From contig JAQUTS010000050.1 in the NCBI GenBank assembly GCA_028694275.1, positions 1 to 10,692 on the forward strand: a stretch of DNA of 10,692 nt. Reading direction: 5' to 3'. Origin of the DNA: Candidatus Gastranaerophilales bacterium. GTDB lineage: Bacteria; Cyanobacteriota; Vampirovibrionia; Gastranaerophilales; CAJFVJ01. The first letter of the stretch is position 1, and each line of letters starts with the position of its first letter. Below, piece by piece: positions 1 through 5,897 of the stretch. Both the position numbers and the translations under genes were made by a program. The notes beneath the pieces were generated by a model that made no database searches, was not told where the DNA came from, and worked only from the letters and a program-made list of their open reading frames with translations.

Positions 1-586
1 TGATTTTGTTTTTGAAGAGACAATTACTAAAGTTAATGAATATGTAAATCATTATCTTCAAGATCATGCCCTGAATTATAATGTGGACGGTGCGTCCTCT
101 TATTCTACTTCTATCAAGCATAACGCTGATGGGGCTGGTTATACTCTTGAGTTTACTTTTGGAGAAGAAGGAAAAGCTCCTTTGGCGATTACTCCTCATT
201 TGATTAAGGGTATTGAGTTTAAGCGTATTCAACAAGCTTATCCTAATATTCGTGATTTCTTGTTTGAAGAAGAGAATGTTCTCAAATTGATAATTGATGA
301 AAAGACAGAATGTCCTATCAAAAATTTCTCAACATTGCAAAAAATCGTCGAAGAACGCGGCAAAAAAGGATTGAATATCCAGCGCTTCAAAGGTCTTGGT
401 GAAATGATGCCTCAACAATTGTGGGAAACTACAATGGATCCGCAAAATCGTACATTATTGCAAGTTGATATCCACGATGCAGCGATGTGTGATGATTTGT
501 TCGATATTTTGATGGGCGATAAGGTCGAACCTCGACGCGATTTCATCGAAACAAATGCGATTTATGCCACAAACATTGATATTTAG
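1..586 (+). CDS. gyrB: DNA gyrase subunit B, C-terminal fragment
   Basis: This is the 3' end of the ATP-binding subunit of DNA gyrase, the cytoplasmic type II topoisomerase that introduces negative supercoils. The frame is open from base 2 with no start in the window, so the 5' part lies to the left; a GTG at position 83 is internal. About 194 residues are visible. Near the end is the hallmark block IQRFKGLGEMMPQQLWETTM, followed by DP and RTLLQV, then LMGDKVEPRRDFIE, which is the standard end of the TOPRIM/C-terminal region of GyrB. The MM after GE, where E. coli has MN, is as I recall it in cyanobacterial GyrB. ParE is the main alternative, but the KVEPRRDFIE tail ending in NIDI fits GyrB better. 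The gene ends at TAG and a hairpin terminator follows. Confidence 0.93.
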   Translation, partial: DFVFEETITKVNEYVNHYLQDHALNYNVDGASSYSTSIKHNADGAGYTLEFTFGEEGKAPLAITPHLIKGIEFKRIQQAYPNIRDFLFEEENVLKLIIDEKTECPIKNFSTLQKIVEERGKKGLNIQRFKGLGEMMPQQLWETTMDPQNRTLLQVDIHDAAMCDDLFDILMGDKVEPRRDFIETNAIYATNIDI

Positions 587-606
587 AGCAAATTTTTGCT
601 AAGTTT

Positions 607-642
607 AAATAGGCCGAGCCATTTGATGAGCTCGGCTTATTT
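607..642 (+). terminator. Rho-independent terminator of gyrB
   Basis: A perfect seven-base GC-rich stem (GCCGAGC at 613-619, GCTCGGC at 630-636) encloses a 10-base loop. A-T and one G-T pair extend it outward to 607/642, and it leads into TTATTTTATA. It starts about 20 bases after the gyrB stop codon. The U-tract is interrupted but the hairpin is strong. Confidence 0.82.
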
Positions 643-656
643 TATACTTTTTAGGT

Positions 657-662
657 TATAAT
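657..662 (+). promoter_or_regulatory. -10 box candidate for the nucleoside transporter gene
   Basis: A perfect TATAAT lies 30 bases upstream of the GTG start, between the gyrB terminator and the transporter gene. It would give a leader of roughly 24 bases that includes the AGGG ribosome-binding site at 681-684. No good -35 hexamer is visible; that position falls in the terminator stem. In AT-rich DNA the box alone is weak evidence. Confidence 0.4.
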
Positions 663-692
663 TATGGAAACAGATTTACGAGGGTTCAAAAC

Positions 693-1964
693 GTGGATAG
701 ATATTTTGGCGTTATAGGTATAATTTTTATTTTGGGGCTTTCATATTTGATGTCCAATAATAAAAAGGCAATATCTGTGAAGACTGTTGTGAATGGGCTT
801 TTATTACAGATTTTACTTGCGGTATTTGTGCTTAAAGTGCCTTTGGGGCAGATGATTTTTGCAAAAATCGGGCTTTTTATCCAGCATATTTTGGCTTTTT
901 CTATGCAGGGTGCTGATTTTGTTTTCGGTGTTTTGACCTGTAATCCTGATCGCATGTGTCAGGTTTTTCAGTCTGATGCGGGGATTTTTGCTCTTAAGCT
1001 TATTCCTGCGAATATTTTTGTTATGATTTTGGTCAATATTCTTTATTATTATGGTGTAATGCAAAAACTCATCGCCTTTTTAGGCAAAGCAATGAACAAA
1101 ATCATGCAAGTCTCAGGTGCTGAGGCTCTATCAAATGTTGCAAGCTCTTTTGTCGGTCAAATTTTGGCCCAGATTACAATCAAACCTTATCTCGAGGGGA
1201 TGACTCGTTCTGAGATTTTGGCCTCAATGACAGGAAGCATGGCATGTATTGCAGGAGCTGTTATGGCAATTTATATTTCTATTGGGATTCCTGCTGAATA
1301 TTTGCTTGCGGCAAGTATTATGGCGGCACCGGGTGCGCTTGTGATTTCAAAGATAGTTTATCCTGAAACTGAAGAATCTGAGACAAAAAATTCTATCAAA
1401 ATAGAAACAGAAAAAACTCATGTTAATGTTCTTGATGCAATCTCTCAAGGGGCATCAGACGGTATGGATATTGCGATAAAAATCGTTGCAATGCTTATCG
1501 CTTTGATAGCTTTAATTTCGATGATTGATTGGATTTTGGCAGGGTTTGGCACTTTGTTGCATAATATATTCCACTTATCATCAATCGGGGTTGATTTGAC
1601 CCATCTTTCTTTGAAGTTGATTTTGGGTAAAATATTCTCGGTATTTGCCTTTTTGATGGGGGTTTCTTTGGATCAAGCAAGCACAGTCGGGGCTTTGTTG
1701 GGTACAAAGTTAGCTTTCAATGAAACTCTTGCCTATTTTGATTTGGTAAAAATCACAGGGCTTTCTCATAAAAGTTATGTGATTGCTGTTTTTGCACTTT
1801 GCGGTTTTGCAAATATTACATCTATTGCAATTCAAATAGGTGGTATTGGGACAATGGCTCCTTCAAGGAGAAAAGACTTGGCAGAGTTGGGCTTTAGGGC
1901 TCTTATCTGCGGGACATTTGCTTCTTATATTTCTGCTTGTATTGCAGGTATTTTGTGCGGATAA
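693..1964 (+). CDS. Concentrative nucleoside transporter (CNT/NupC family)
   Basis: A 423-aa polytopic inner-membrane protein of the CNT family, which imports nucleosides using a proton or sodium gradient. The start is GTG with AGGG eight bases upstream; the frame is open further back but has no ATG. Family marks, in order: FALKLIPANIFV then LYYYGVMQ (about 99-124); hairpin HP1 with SNVASSFVGQ then IKPYL and MTRSEILASMTGSMA (147-184); GTK plus FNETLAY (337-348), matching the family's GxKxxxNExxAY motif; CGFANITSIAIQIGGIG (370-386); and APSRRKDLAELG (389-400). Length is normal for bacterial CNTs. The Asn374/Ser377 pair and Glu344, equivalent to ligand contacts in Vibrio CNT, are kept. The HP1 Gln-Thr-Glu is instead Gln-Ile-Leu (156-158), so substrate or ion coupling may differ. 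The gene stands alone, with its own putative -10, and converges on the 59-aa gene downstream. Confidence 0.92.
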   Translation: MDRYFGVIGIIFILGLSYLMSNNKKAISVKTVVNGLLLQILLAVFVLKVPLGQMIFAKIGLFIQHILAFSMQGADFVFGVLTCNPDRMCQVFQSDAGIFALKLIPANIFVMILVNILYYYGVMQKLIAFLGKAMNKIMQVSGAEALSNVASSFVGQILAQITIKPYLEGMTRSEILASMTGSMACIAGAVMAIYISIGIPAEYLLAASIMAAPGALVISKIVYPETEESETKNSIKIETEKTHVNVLDAISQGASDGMDIAIKIVAMLIALIALISMIDWILAGFGTLLHNIFHLSSIGVDLTHLSLKLILGKIFSVFAFLMGVSLDQASTVGALLGTKLAFNETLAYFDLVKITGLSHKSYVIAVFALCGFANITSIAIQIGGIGTMAPSRRKDLAELGFRALICGTFASYISACIAGILCG

Positions 1965-1969
1965 AGCAC

Positions 1970-2149
1970 TTATGCCATATACATTACAGCAGGTTTAATT
2001 TCTGTGAGAATTTGTTTAGCTTTTGAATCTTTGGGTAAAAATTGGCCAAGTTTTTTAATTGCATCTTCCGGTGCTGTTTGCTGCGGGGCAAAAGTCATTG
2101 CACCAACAGGAGGAGTGTTTGGAGGTGGGGCGAAGGATGATCCGATCAT
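1970..2149 (-). CDS. Small orphan protein, 59 aa
   Basis: I do not recognise this gene. The 59-residue product starts MIGSSFAPPPNTPPVG. Its first half is rich in Pro, Ala and Thr and probably disordered. The second half (about 27-59, PEDAIKKLGQ onward, ending KPAVMYMA) looks mostly helical and amphipathic. There is no signal peptide, membrane segment or cysteine. The frame is open for 16 codons further upstream, but the ATG at 2149 is preferred because a strong AGGGG site lies six bases before it. It sits just beyond the terminator-like hairpin that ends the exbD operon, so it either has its own promoter or depends on readthrough. Its stop is 5 bp from the stop of the convergent transporter gene. 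An antisense GTG frame over the same DNA has no ribosome-binding site. Confidence 0.6.
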   Translation of the reverse strand: MIGSSFAPPPNTPPVGAMTFAPQQTAPEDAIKKLGQFLPKDSKAKQILTEIKPAVMYMA

Positions 2150-2151
2150 AA

Positions 2152-2159
2152 TTTCCCCT
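2152..2159 (-). promoter_or_regulatory. Ribosome-binding site deciding the start of the 59-aa gene
   Basis: On the minus strand an AAGGGGAAATT stretch precedes ATG 2149. The purine-rich AAGGGG core is at optimal Shine-Dalgarno distance and rules against the longer upstream reading of the same frame. Confidence 0.65.
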
Positions 2160-2184
2160 TTCTTAACCTTTGTGATGTTTCTAT

Positions 2185-2230
2185 AAAGTAAAAACACCTA
2201 AAAAAGTGCTTCTTTTTGGGTGTTTACTTT
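2185..2230 (-). terminator. Terminator-like hairpin after the tonB-exbBD operon
   Basis: CACCTAAAAA at 2195-2204 pairs with TTTTTGGGTG at 2213-2222, including one T-G pair. Three more A-T pairs and, after a two-base bulge, an AAAGT/ACTTT segment extend it to 2185/2230. It begins about 24 bases downstream of the stop of the second exbD. Flanking A and T runs on both sides mean it could also stop plus-strand transcription from the transporter gene. Confidence 0.7.
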
Positions 2231-2253
2231 TTAAAAATTAACAAAGTTATAAA

Positions 2254-2640
2254 TCAAATTTCATCCAAGGAAACGCTTGTAACTCCTGCATTGCGAGCCG
2301 CATCCATAACTTTTACAACAGCTCCGTGGGTGGAATTTTCTTGAGTTTGGATAAGCACACCGTCTTTGAATTCTTGTGATTTTGATCTTATATAATCGCT
2401 CAAAGAGTCAGCTGCTATTGTTTGATCATCGACATGATATGTGTTGTCGTCTGTGACTGTGATTTTGAGGATTTTGCTTTCTTGTTGATTTTGCTGTTGC
2501 TCAACATTTGATGGAACCATAAGATTCAATCCCTGCTGGTCAAGCAAAGGTGCAACAACCATCATGATAATCAACAGAACCAAGAAGATATCTGTCAATG
2601 GAGTGATATTAATTTCGTTAAAATTGTCACGTTTTTTCAT
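2254..2640 (-). CDS. exbD: ExbD/TolR-family proton-channel subunit (second copy)
   Basis: A 128-aa ExbD/TolR-type protein: short cytoplasmic N-terminus, one membrane helix (about 15-33) and a periplasmic domain. ExbD helices sit inside the ExbB pentamer and carry the proton-relaying aspartate. Here that residue is Asp17 in ITPLTDIFLVLLIIMM. The periplasmic part (35-128) includes a Gln-rich stretch after the helix, the typical KILKITVTDDNTYHVDD strands, and a GAVVKVMDAARNAGV helix near the end. Length is normal for the family. It lies two bases after the first exbD, with GAGGA overlapping the end of that gene, so the two are almost certainly co-translated. The membrane segment is nearly identical to the first copy while the periplasmic domains differ widely, suggesting an old duplication and specialised partners. 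Confidence 0.9.
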   Translation of the reverse strand: MKKRDNFNEINITPLTDIFLVLLIIMMVVAPLLDQQGLNLMVPSNVEQQQNQQESKILKITVTDDNTYHVDDQTIAADSLSDYIRSKSQEFKDGVLIQTQENSTHGAVVKVMDAARNAGVTSVSLDEI

Positions 2641-2642
2641 TT

Positions 2643-3203
2643 TTATTCCTCGAAATCGAAGTTGGGTCTTTTGTATTCTGTTTGAATTTCAGAATCATTT
2701 GTTTCTTTAGGCAAAATTACATTGCTTGTCGGGTGGATATTTTGTTCTACTTCATCAGTTTCTTGCATGTCTTTTAATTGCTTTTGAGCTTTTTTGCTCA
2801 ATGGCTCACCTGCTACGACAAGTTTTTCGAAACCTGTGTCTTGCGCTGCTTTTACCACGTTGATTATTTCTTTACTTTTTACGTTTGCATCAGCTTTTAC
2901 GATTATTTTTTTGTCTTTTGCTTTTTCTGCAACGGCAGAGAGTTCTGTGGTTAGGTTTTGAGGATTAATTTCTGTTGAGTTGATGTAGTAATGGCCGTCT
3001 TTTGAGATCGACAAAGTAATATTTTGCGCATCTTCTTGTATTGATACGCCTGAGTTAATTTCAGGGACTTCTATGTTTTTGTTGGCAGATTGGAACATAG
3101 GAGCAACAAACATCATGATAATCAGAAGCACCAAAAAGATGTCTGTTAACGGCGTGATGTTTATTTCGCTGAATATTTGTCCTTTTTTTCCGTTGAAAGC
3201 CAT
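2643..3203 (-). CDS. exbD: ExbD/TolR-family subunit with C-terminal extension (first copy)
   Basis: A 186-aa ExbD/TolR-type protein. The membrane helix (about 19-37) holds the functional aspartate, Asp21, in NITPLTDIFLVLLIIMM. The ExbD-like periplasmic domain spans about 42-132, with DGHYYINSTEI and KKIIVKADANVKSKEIINVV resembling the usual strand-helix pattern. After the family's normal end near VVAGEPLS there is an extra tail of roughly 50 residues, highly charged and probably disordered, ending NFDFEE; ordinary ExbD proteins are about 130-145 aa. The ATG is preceded by AGGA overlapping the exbB stop region nine bases away. It should pair with the upstream ExbB to harvest the proton gradient for the TonB protein. 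Division of labour with the second ExbD cannot be read from sequence. Confidence 0.9.
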   Translation of the reverse strand: MAFNGKKGQIFSEINITPLTDIFLVLLIIMMFVAPMFQSANKNIEVPEINSGVSIQEDAQNITLSISKDGHYYINSTEINPQNLTTELSAVAEKAKDKKIIVKADANVKSKEIINVVKAAQDTGFEKLVVAGEPLSKKAQKQLKDMQETDEVEQNIHPTSNVILPKETNDSEIQTEYKRPNFDFEE

Positions 3204-3212
3204 TGTTGTATC

Positions 3213-3842
3213 CTACAGTGTTACTCTACTTTTTGTTTCAGCACTTGAGAAACTCAAGAAAAGAAGTTTTAATAGCTGGAAGTCGTCTTCGTATCTTTTC
3301 ACGATACTTTGGAATGAGTTGAAAAGAACAACTGCAATAATCGCGACACCAAGACCGAAAGCTGTAGCGATCAGAGCTGAACCGATACCCATTGCAACGG
3401 CTGCTGATTGGTTTCCTTGAGTTGCCAAATCTTGGAAAGTATAAAGGATTCTGACAACTGTTGCAAAAAGACCCAAAAACGGAGCTACGCTGCCGACTGT
3501 ACCTAAAATAGTCAGGTGTTTTTCGAGTTTTCTTGTTGCAAGAGCGATAGAAATATCAAAAGAACGGGCAAAATCGTGTTTTTGTTCTGCCAAAATTCTG
3601 ACACCTTCTTCTGAAACTTCGCCGATGACACCGCCTAATTGTTCGCTCAGGATTTGTGCACCTTCAAGGTTGTCTTTCAAAAGCTCTTTTTGAAGACGTT
3701 GAATAAACAAGACAACATCTCTTTTGTTGTCGTTGTAGAAAGAAATTCTTGTTATAGCAACAGCTACAACTAAGACAGAACAAAAAACGATAGGTAGCAA
3801 TGCTGCCCAGTCTTGTTCAATTGCGTGAAGTAGTAATTCCAT
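3213..3842 (-). CDS. exbB: ExbB/TolQ/MotA-family proton-channel protein
   Basis: A 209-aa inner-membrane protein forming the pore of the energising motor with ExbD. Three membrane segments are visible: about 13-33, 113-134 and 148-175, with the large cytoplasmic loop between the first and second as in ExbB and TolQ. Family signature blocks are LGTVGSVAPFLGLFATVV (114-130) and GIGSALIATAFGLGVA (152-167), followed by FN. The conserved Thr160 of the third helix is present. Two usual residues are changed: the Glu before ALIATA (Glu176 in E. coli ExbB) is Ser155, and the Pro of the AIPAV block is Ile169. It starts at ATG with GAGG about nine bases upstream and lies between the tonB-like gene (29 bp away) and the first exbD (9 bp away). 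TolQ is an alternative name, but no tolA, tolB or pal is seen. Confidence 0.9.
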   Translation of the reverse strand: MELLLHAIEQDWAALLPIVFCSVLVVAVAITRISFYNDNKRDVVLFIQRLQKELLKDNLEGAQILSEQLGGVIGEVSEEGVRILAEQKHDFARSFDISIALATRKLEKHLTILGTVGSVAPFLGLFATVVRILYTFQDLATQGNQSAAVAMGIGSALIATAFGLGVAIIAVVLFNSFQSIVKRYEDDFQLLKLLFLSFSSAETKSRVTL

Positions 3843-3871
3843 TTTTTTATCCTCTTATTACCTAATTTTAC

Positions 3872-5005
3872 TTACCTAATGTTGCCGCCAAACACATTGT
3901 AGTCAAATGTGAAATTGATGTCGATATCAGAGCCCCTGTACTCTTTTGGTAAAGGCTTGAACGGTGCAGAGTATTGTACTGCTGATAATGCAGCTCTGTC
4001 GACTGACGGTATTCCTGATGATCTTCCGACCCTAACATGTAGAAGTCTTCCGTCTTTTGCAATTGTGAATACCAAAACGACTCTTTTTGATTGGTCACTT
4101 TTTGGGGGATCCCAGTTGCGTTTGATTTTTGCTTGCAAGTCTCTCATATAAGGACCGAAATCAGGTTCTGCTATTGCATCAATACCCGGAGCTCCGCCAC
4201 CGCCGCCAGGGGTTCCAAGTGATCCTGAGCCTGCTGAATATGGAGAGGCGTATCTTCCTTTTCCTCCGGATGTTCCTCCGCCTGATGACATAACAGGTGA
4301 TGGAGATGATCCTTTGGCACTTCCTGAGCCTGAGCCTCCTCTTGTACCAAGAGGGTTAGCACTAGGTGAGCCGCCACCGCCGCCTGCTTTAGTTTTTGGC
4401 AAATTGCTCTTAGGTATTGGAACCGAGAACATATTTGGCACTGCAGGTTTTGGCATACTGACATGCGGAGCAGGTCTTGGAGGTGCTTGATTATGAGTAG
4501 GTGCTTTTGTTTTTGGTGCTTGTTGAGCTTGCTGTTGTTGTTTTTGTTGTTTTTTAGGCTTCTCAAGCATATCATTCATTTTTTGTTTGATTGTTTTTTG
4601 AGGTTGGGCCTGTTTTTTTTGTGGTGCAGATTTTCTTGTCGCAGCTGTTGGGGCAGAAGTCAGTTTTTTGTGAACTCTTTTTCCACCCGAGCGAGAGTTT
4701 TTGTCTGCACGGAATTTTGTATTTGGGTTGATAGGTTTTGCTTCTTTGTCTACCAAAACAAATTCTATATCTTTTGGTTTGATATCGGGTTTTTTGAACA
4801 TATCCAAATTCAATCCCAAAATCTGCAATATGAAAAGTACAATGGTTGTCACAATAAGAATAGCCAAAGTTCCGCCCACGTGAATAAACACAGACCAAAA
4901 AATAGCTTTTGTTAAAGAAACTTCTTCTTCCTCATTGAGTACAGCCGGCCAAAATAGGATTTTGTCCTGCTCTTCATATTCAGTTTGCGTCCCCAATATA
5001 CTCAT
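3872..5005 (-). CDS. tonB: TonB-family energy transducer with long Gly/Ser-rich linker
   Basis: A 377-aa TonB-like protein that should couple the ExbB/ExbD motor to outer-membrane receptors. Residues 1-34 are a cytoplasmic, Glu-rich tail, longer than in E. coli TonB. One membrane helix follows (about 35-65). It carries Ser38 and His42, the same SxxxH spacing as the helix-face motif of TonB and TolA needed for coupling to ExbB/TolQ. Then comes a juxtamembrane region (72-110), a Lys/Gln/Pro-rich linker (about 128-205, including a QQKQQQQAQQ run), and a Gly/Ser-rich linker (207-272). The TonB C-terminal domain is at about 281-370 (PYMRDLQAKIKRNWDPP, then VVLVFTIAKDGRL). The linker is not the classical Pro-Glu/Pro-Lys rod. 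The start ATG has a modest AGG. TolA-like function is possible because the N-terminus and linker are unusual. Confidence 0.87.
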   Translation of the reverse strand: MSILGTQTEYEEQDKILFWPAVLNEEEEVSLTKAIFWSVFIHVGGTLAILIVTTIVLFILQILGLNLDMFKKPDIKPKDIEFVLVDKEAKPINPNTKFRADKNSRSGGKRVHKKLTSAPTAATRKSAPQKKQAQPQKTIKQKMNDMLEKPKKQQKQQQQAQQAPKTKAPTHNQAPPRPAPHVSMPKPAVPNMFSVPIPKSNLPKTKAGGGGGSPSANPLGTRGGSGSGSAKGSSPSPVMSSGGGTSGGKGRYASPYSAGSGSLGTPGGGGGAPGIDAIAEPDFGPYMRDLQAKIKRNWDPPKSDQSKRVVLVFTIAKDGRLLHVRVGRSSGIPSVDRAALSAVQYSAPFKPLPKEYRGSDIDINFTFDYNVFGGNIR

Positions 5006-5016
5006 AAAAACCTAAA

Positions 5017-5022
5017 ATTATA
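5017..5022 (-). promoter_or_regulatory. -10-like box just upstream of the tonB-like gene
   Basis: TATAAT on the minus strand lies only 11 bases before the tonB ATG. A start site seven bases downstream would leave a leader of about five bases and remove the AGG ribosome-binding site, so it may be a chance match or give a near-leaderless mRNA. No convincing -35 was found. Confidence 0.3.
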
Positions 5023-5099
5023 TACTTGATTATTCTCTACAAAGTCTAGCACAAGTTTTTGCTTTTGAACAACTAATCAATTGTCCTTAATAACTTGTA

Positions 5100-5786
5100 T
5101 TAATAATTAACCGTCACAGGTTGGTCAATCATGATATTGATCTGTGATCCTGCAGGAACACTTACATTATCACCTTTGTCGATAAGGGTTTTGCCCAAGC
5201 CAAGACCTGCTCCGATACCTGTACCGATAGCCGCACCTTTGCCTGCTTTACCGCCTGCTGCAGAACCAAATACCAATCCTGCCAAAGCACCGCCGGCTGA
5301 GCCTATCGCCAAATTTTTGCCGACATCTTTAGCTTTGTCTTGAGTGGCTTGCCCCATAAGAACGCCTTTTCCGTCATTTGTTACAACTTTTGCAGAAATA
5401 GGAATTCTGTGCCCATCAGGTGTGATAATTTCTTTGAATTTGATTTTTAGTTTACCTGTGTTGCTTGCAAATCCTGCTTTTTCGGCTTCTGTGACAATCC
5501 CGATTACATTACTGTTTACAGGGGCAATCATAGATCCTTTGTAATAAAAAGGAGAATTAAGTGCCAAAACTACGCTGTCGCCAACGACCATAGTGGCAGA
5601 AGAAAGTTCGCAAGTGGTAACGCCTGAAAGAGTCGTACCCATAGGAATTATAGAAACCTGACCTTGCAGTTGTTGTCTTTGATAATTATTATACGGAGCA
5701 TATGATTGAGCGAAGCAAATGGGAGCTTGCAAACTCATTAATGTTGTAATTAAAAGTCCTGCGACCAAAGATTTAGATTTTTTCAT
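5100..5786 (-). CDS. Secreted beta-rich protein with inserted glycine zipper
   Basis: A 228-aa exported protein of unknown function. Residues 1-26 form a clear signal peptide (KK, hydrophobic core, cleavage likely after CFA, before Gln27). The mature part has short beta-strand blocks: IIPMGTTLSGVTTCELSS (46-63), GDSVVLAL (69-76), MIAPVNSNVIGIVTE (86-100), GKLKIKFKEIITPDGHRIPI (111-130), and a final PAGSQINIMIDQPVTVNY. This order resembles the C-terminal beta domain of TrbI/VirB10-like proteins, but only weakly. Between the blocks, at about 157-200, is a glycine-zipper stretch with GxxxG spacing (AGGALAGLVFG, then GAAIGTGIGAGLGLG) that could insert into or oligomerise in a membrane. The gene has a strong GGAGGAGG site and a well-formed promoter. 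It is a paralogue of the gene at 5898-6485, which lacks the zipper. No terminator separates it from the tonB operon 94 bp downstream. Confidence 0.8.
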   Translation of the reverse strand: MKKSKSLVAGLLITTLMSLQAPICFAQSYAPYNNYQRQQLQGQVSIIPMGTTLSGVTTCELSSATMVVGDSVVLALNSPFYYKGSMIAPVNSNVIGIVTEAEKAGFASNTGKLKIKFKEIITPDGHRIPISAKVVTNDGKGVLMGQATQDKAKDVGKNLAIGSAGGALAGLVFGSAAGGKAGKGAAIGTGIGAGLGLGKTLIDKGDNVSVPAGSQINIMIDQPVTVNY

Positions 5787-5810
5787 TGTTCTTCCTCCTC
5801 CTAATCTTTA
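5787..5810 (-). promoter_or_regulatory. Very strong ribosome-binding site of the glycine-zipper gene
   Basis: Minus-strand AGGAGGAGGAAG lies immediately upstream of ATG 5786. It is the best Shine-Dalgarno match in the window, which together with the promoter suggests an abundantly made protein. Confidence 0.75.
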
Positions 5811-5817
5811 CCCCTTA

Positions 5818-5847
5818 ATTATAATACATAAGTTTTAAATTAATCAA
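5818..5847 (-). promoter_or_regulatory. Sigma-70-type promoter of the glycine-zipper gene
   Basis: On the minus strand a -35 TTGATT (5847-5842) is separated by 18 bases from a perfect -10 TATAAT (5823-5818). The start codon is 32 bases below the -10. This is the most complete promoter in the window and probably also drives readthrough into the tonB operon. Confidence 0.62.
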
Positions 5848-5874
5848 TTAAAAAACATTCTAAAAGTATACCAA

Positions 5875-5895
5875 ATCAACGATTATATCGTTGAT
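5875..5895 (-). terminator. Perfect hairpin directly after the stop of the secreted paralogue gene
   Basis: ATCAACGA (5875-5882) and TCGTTGAT (5888-5895) are perfect inverse repeats around TTATA, whose outer bases can also pair. It begins two bases past the stop of the 5898-6485 gene. On the minus strand it is followed by TTTGGTATACTTTT rather than a clean U-run, so it is a weak terminator, an mRNA-stabilising hairpin, or an operator upstream of the next promoter. Confidence 0.5.
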
Positions 5896-5897
5896 AA

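Noticed and set aside
83..586. GTG at 83 as a true start of a short gyrB-like gene
   Set aside because: The frame stays open to the left edge with plausible GyrB-like protein and there is no ribosome-binding site, so the gene is cut by the window.
2004..2186. Plus-strand 60-codon frame antisense to the 59-aa gene
   Set aside because: GTG start with no ribosome-binding site; the minus-strand frame over the same DNA has a strong one and better spacing.
3866..3895. Two copies of ATTAGGTAA at the tonB-exbB junction
   Set aside because: A nine-base AT-rich duplication covering the stop codon; too short to call an attachment site or regulatory repeat.
4195..4385. Repeated CCGCCACCGCCGCC-like units resembling tandem repeats
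   Set aside because: They are Gly-codon runs of the linker, irregularly spaced and without conserved spacers, so not a CRISPR array or intergenic repeat.
4171..4915. Long alternative frames on both strands across the tonB-like gene
   Set aside because: They arise from low-complexity Gln/Lys/Gly codon runs; their products are unnatural Leu/Cys/Phe- or Gln/His-rich strings and lack ribosome-binding sites.
5041..5099. Possible terminator between the glycine-zipper gene and the tonB-like gene
   Set aside because: Only a four-base ACAA/TTGT stem could be found, with no U-run; readthrough is more likely.
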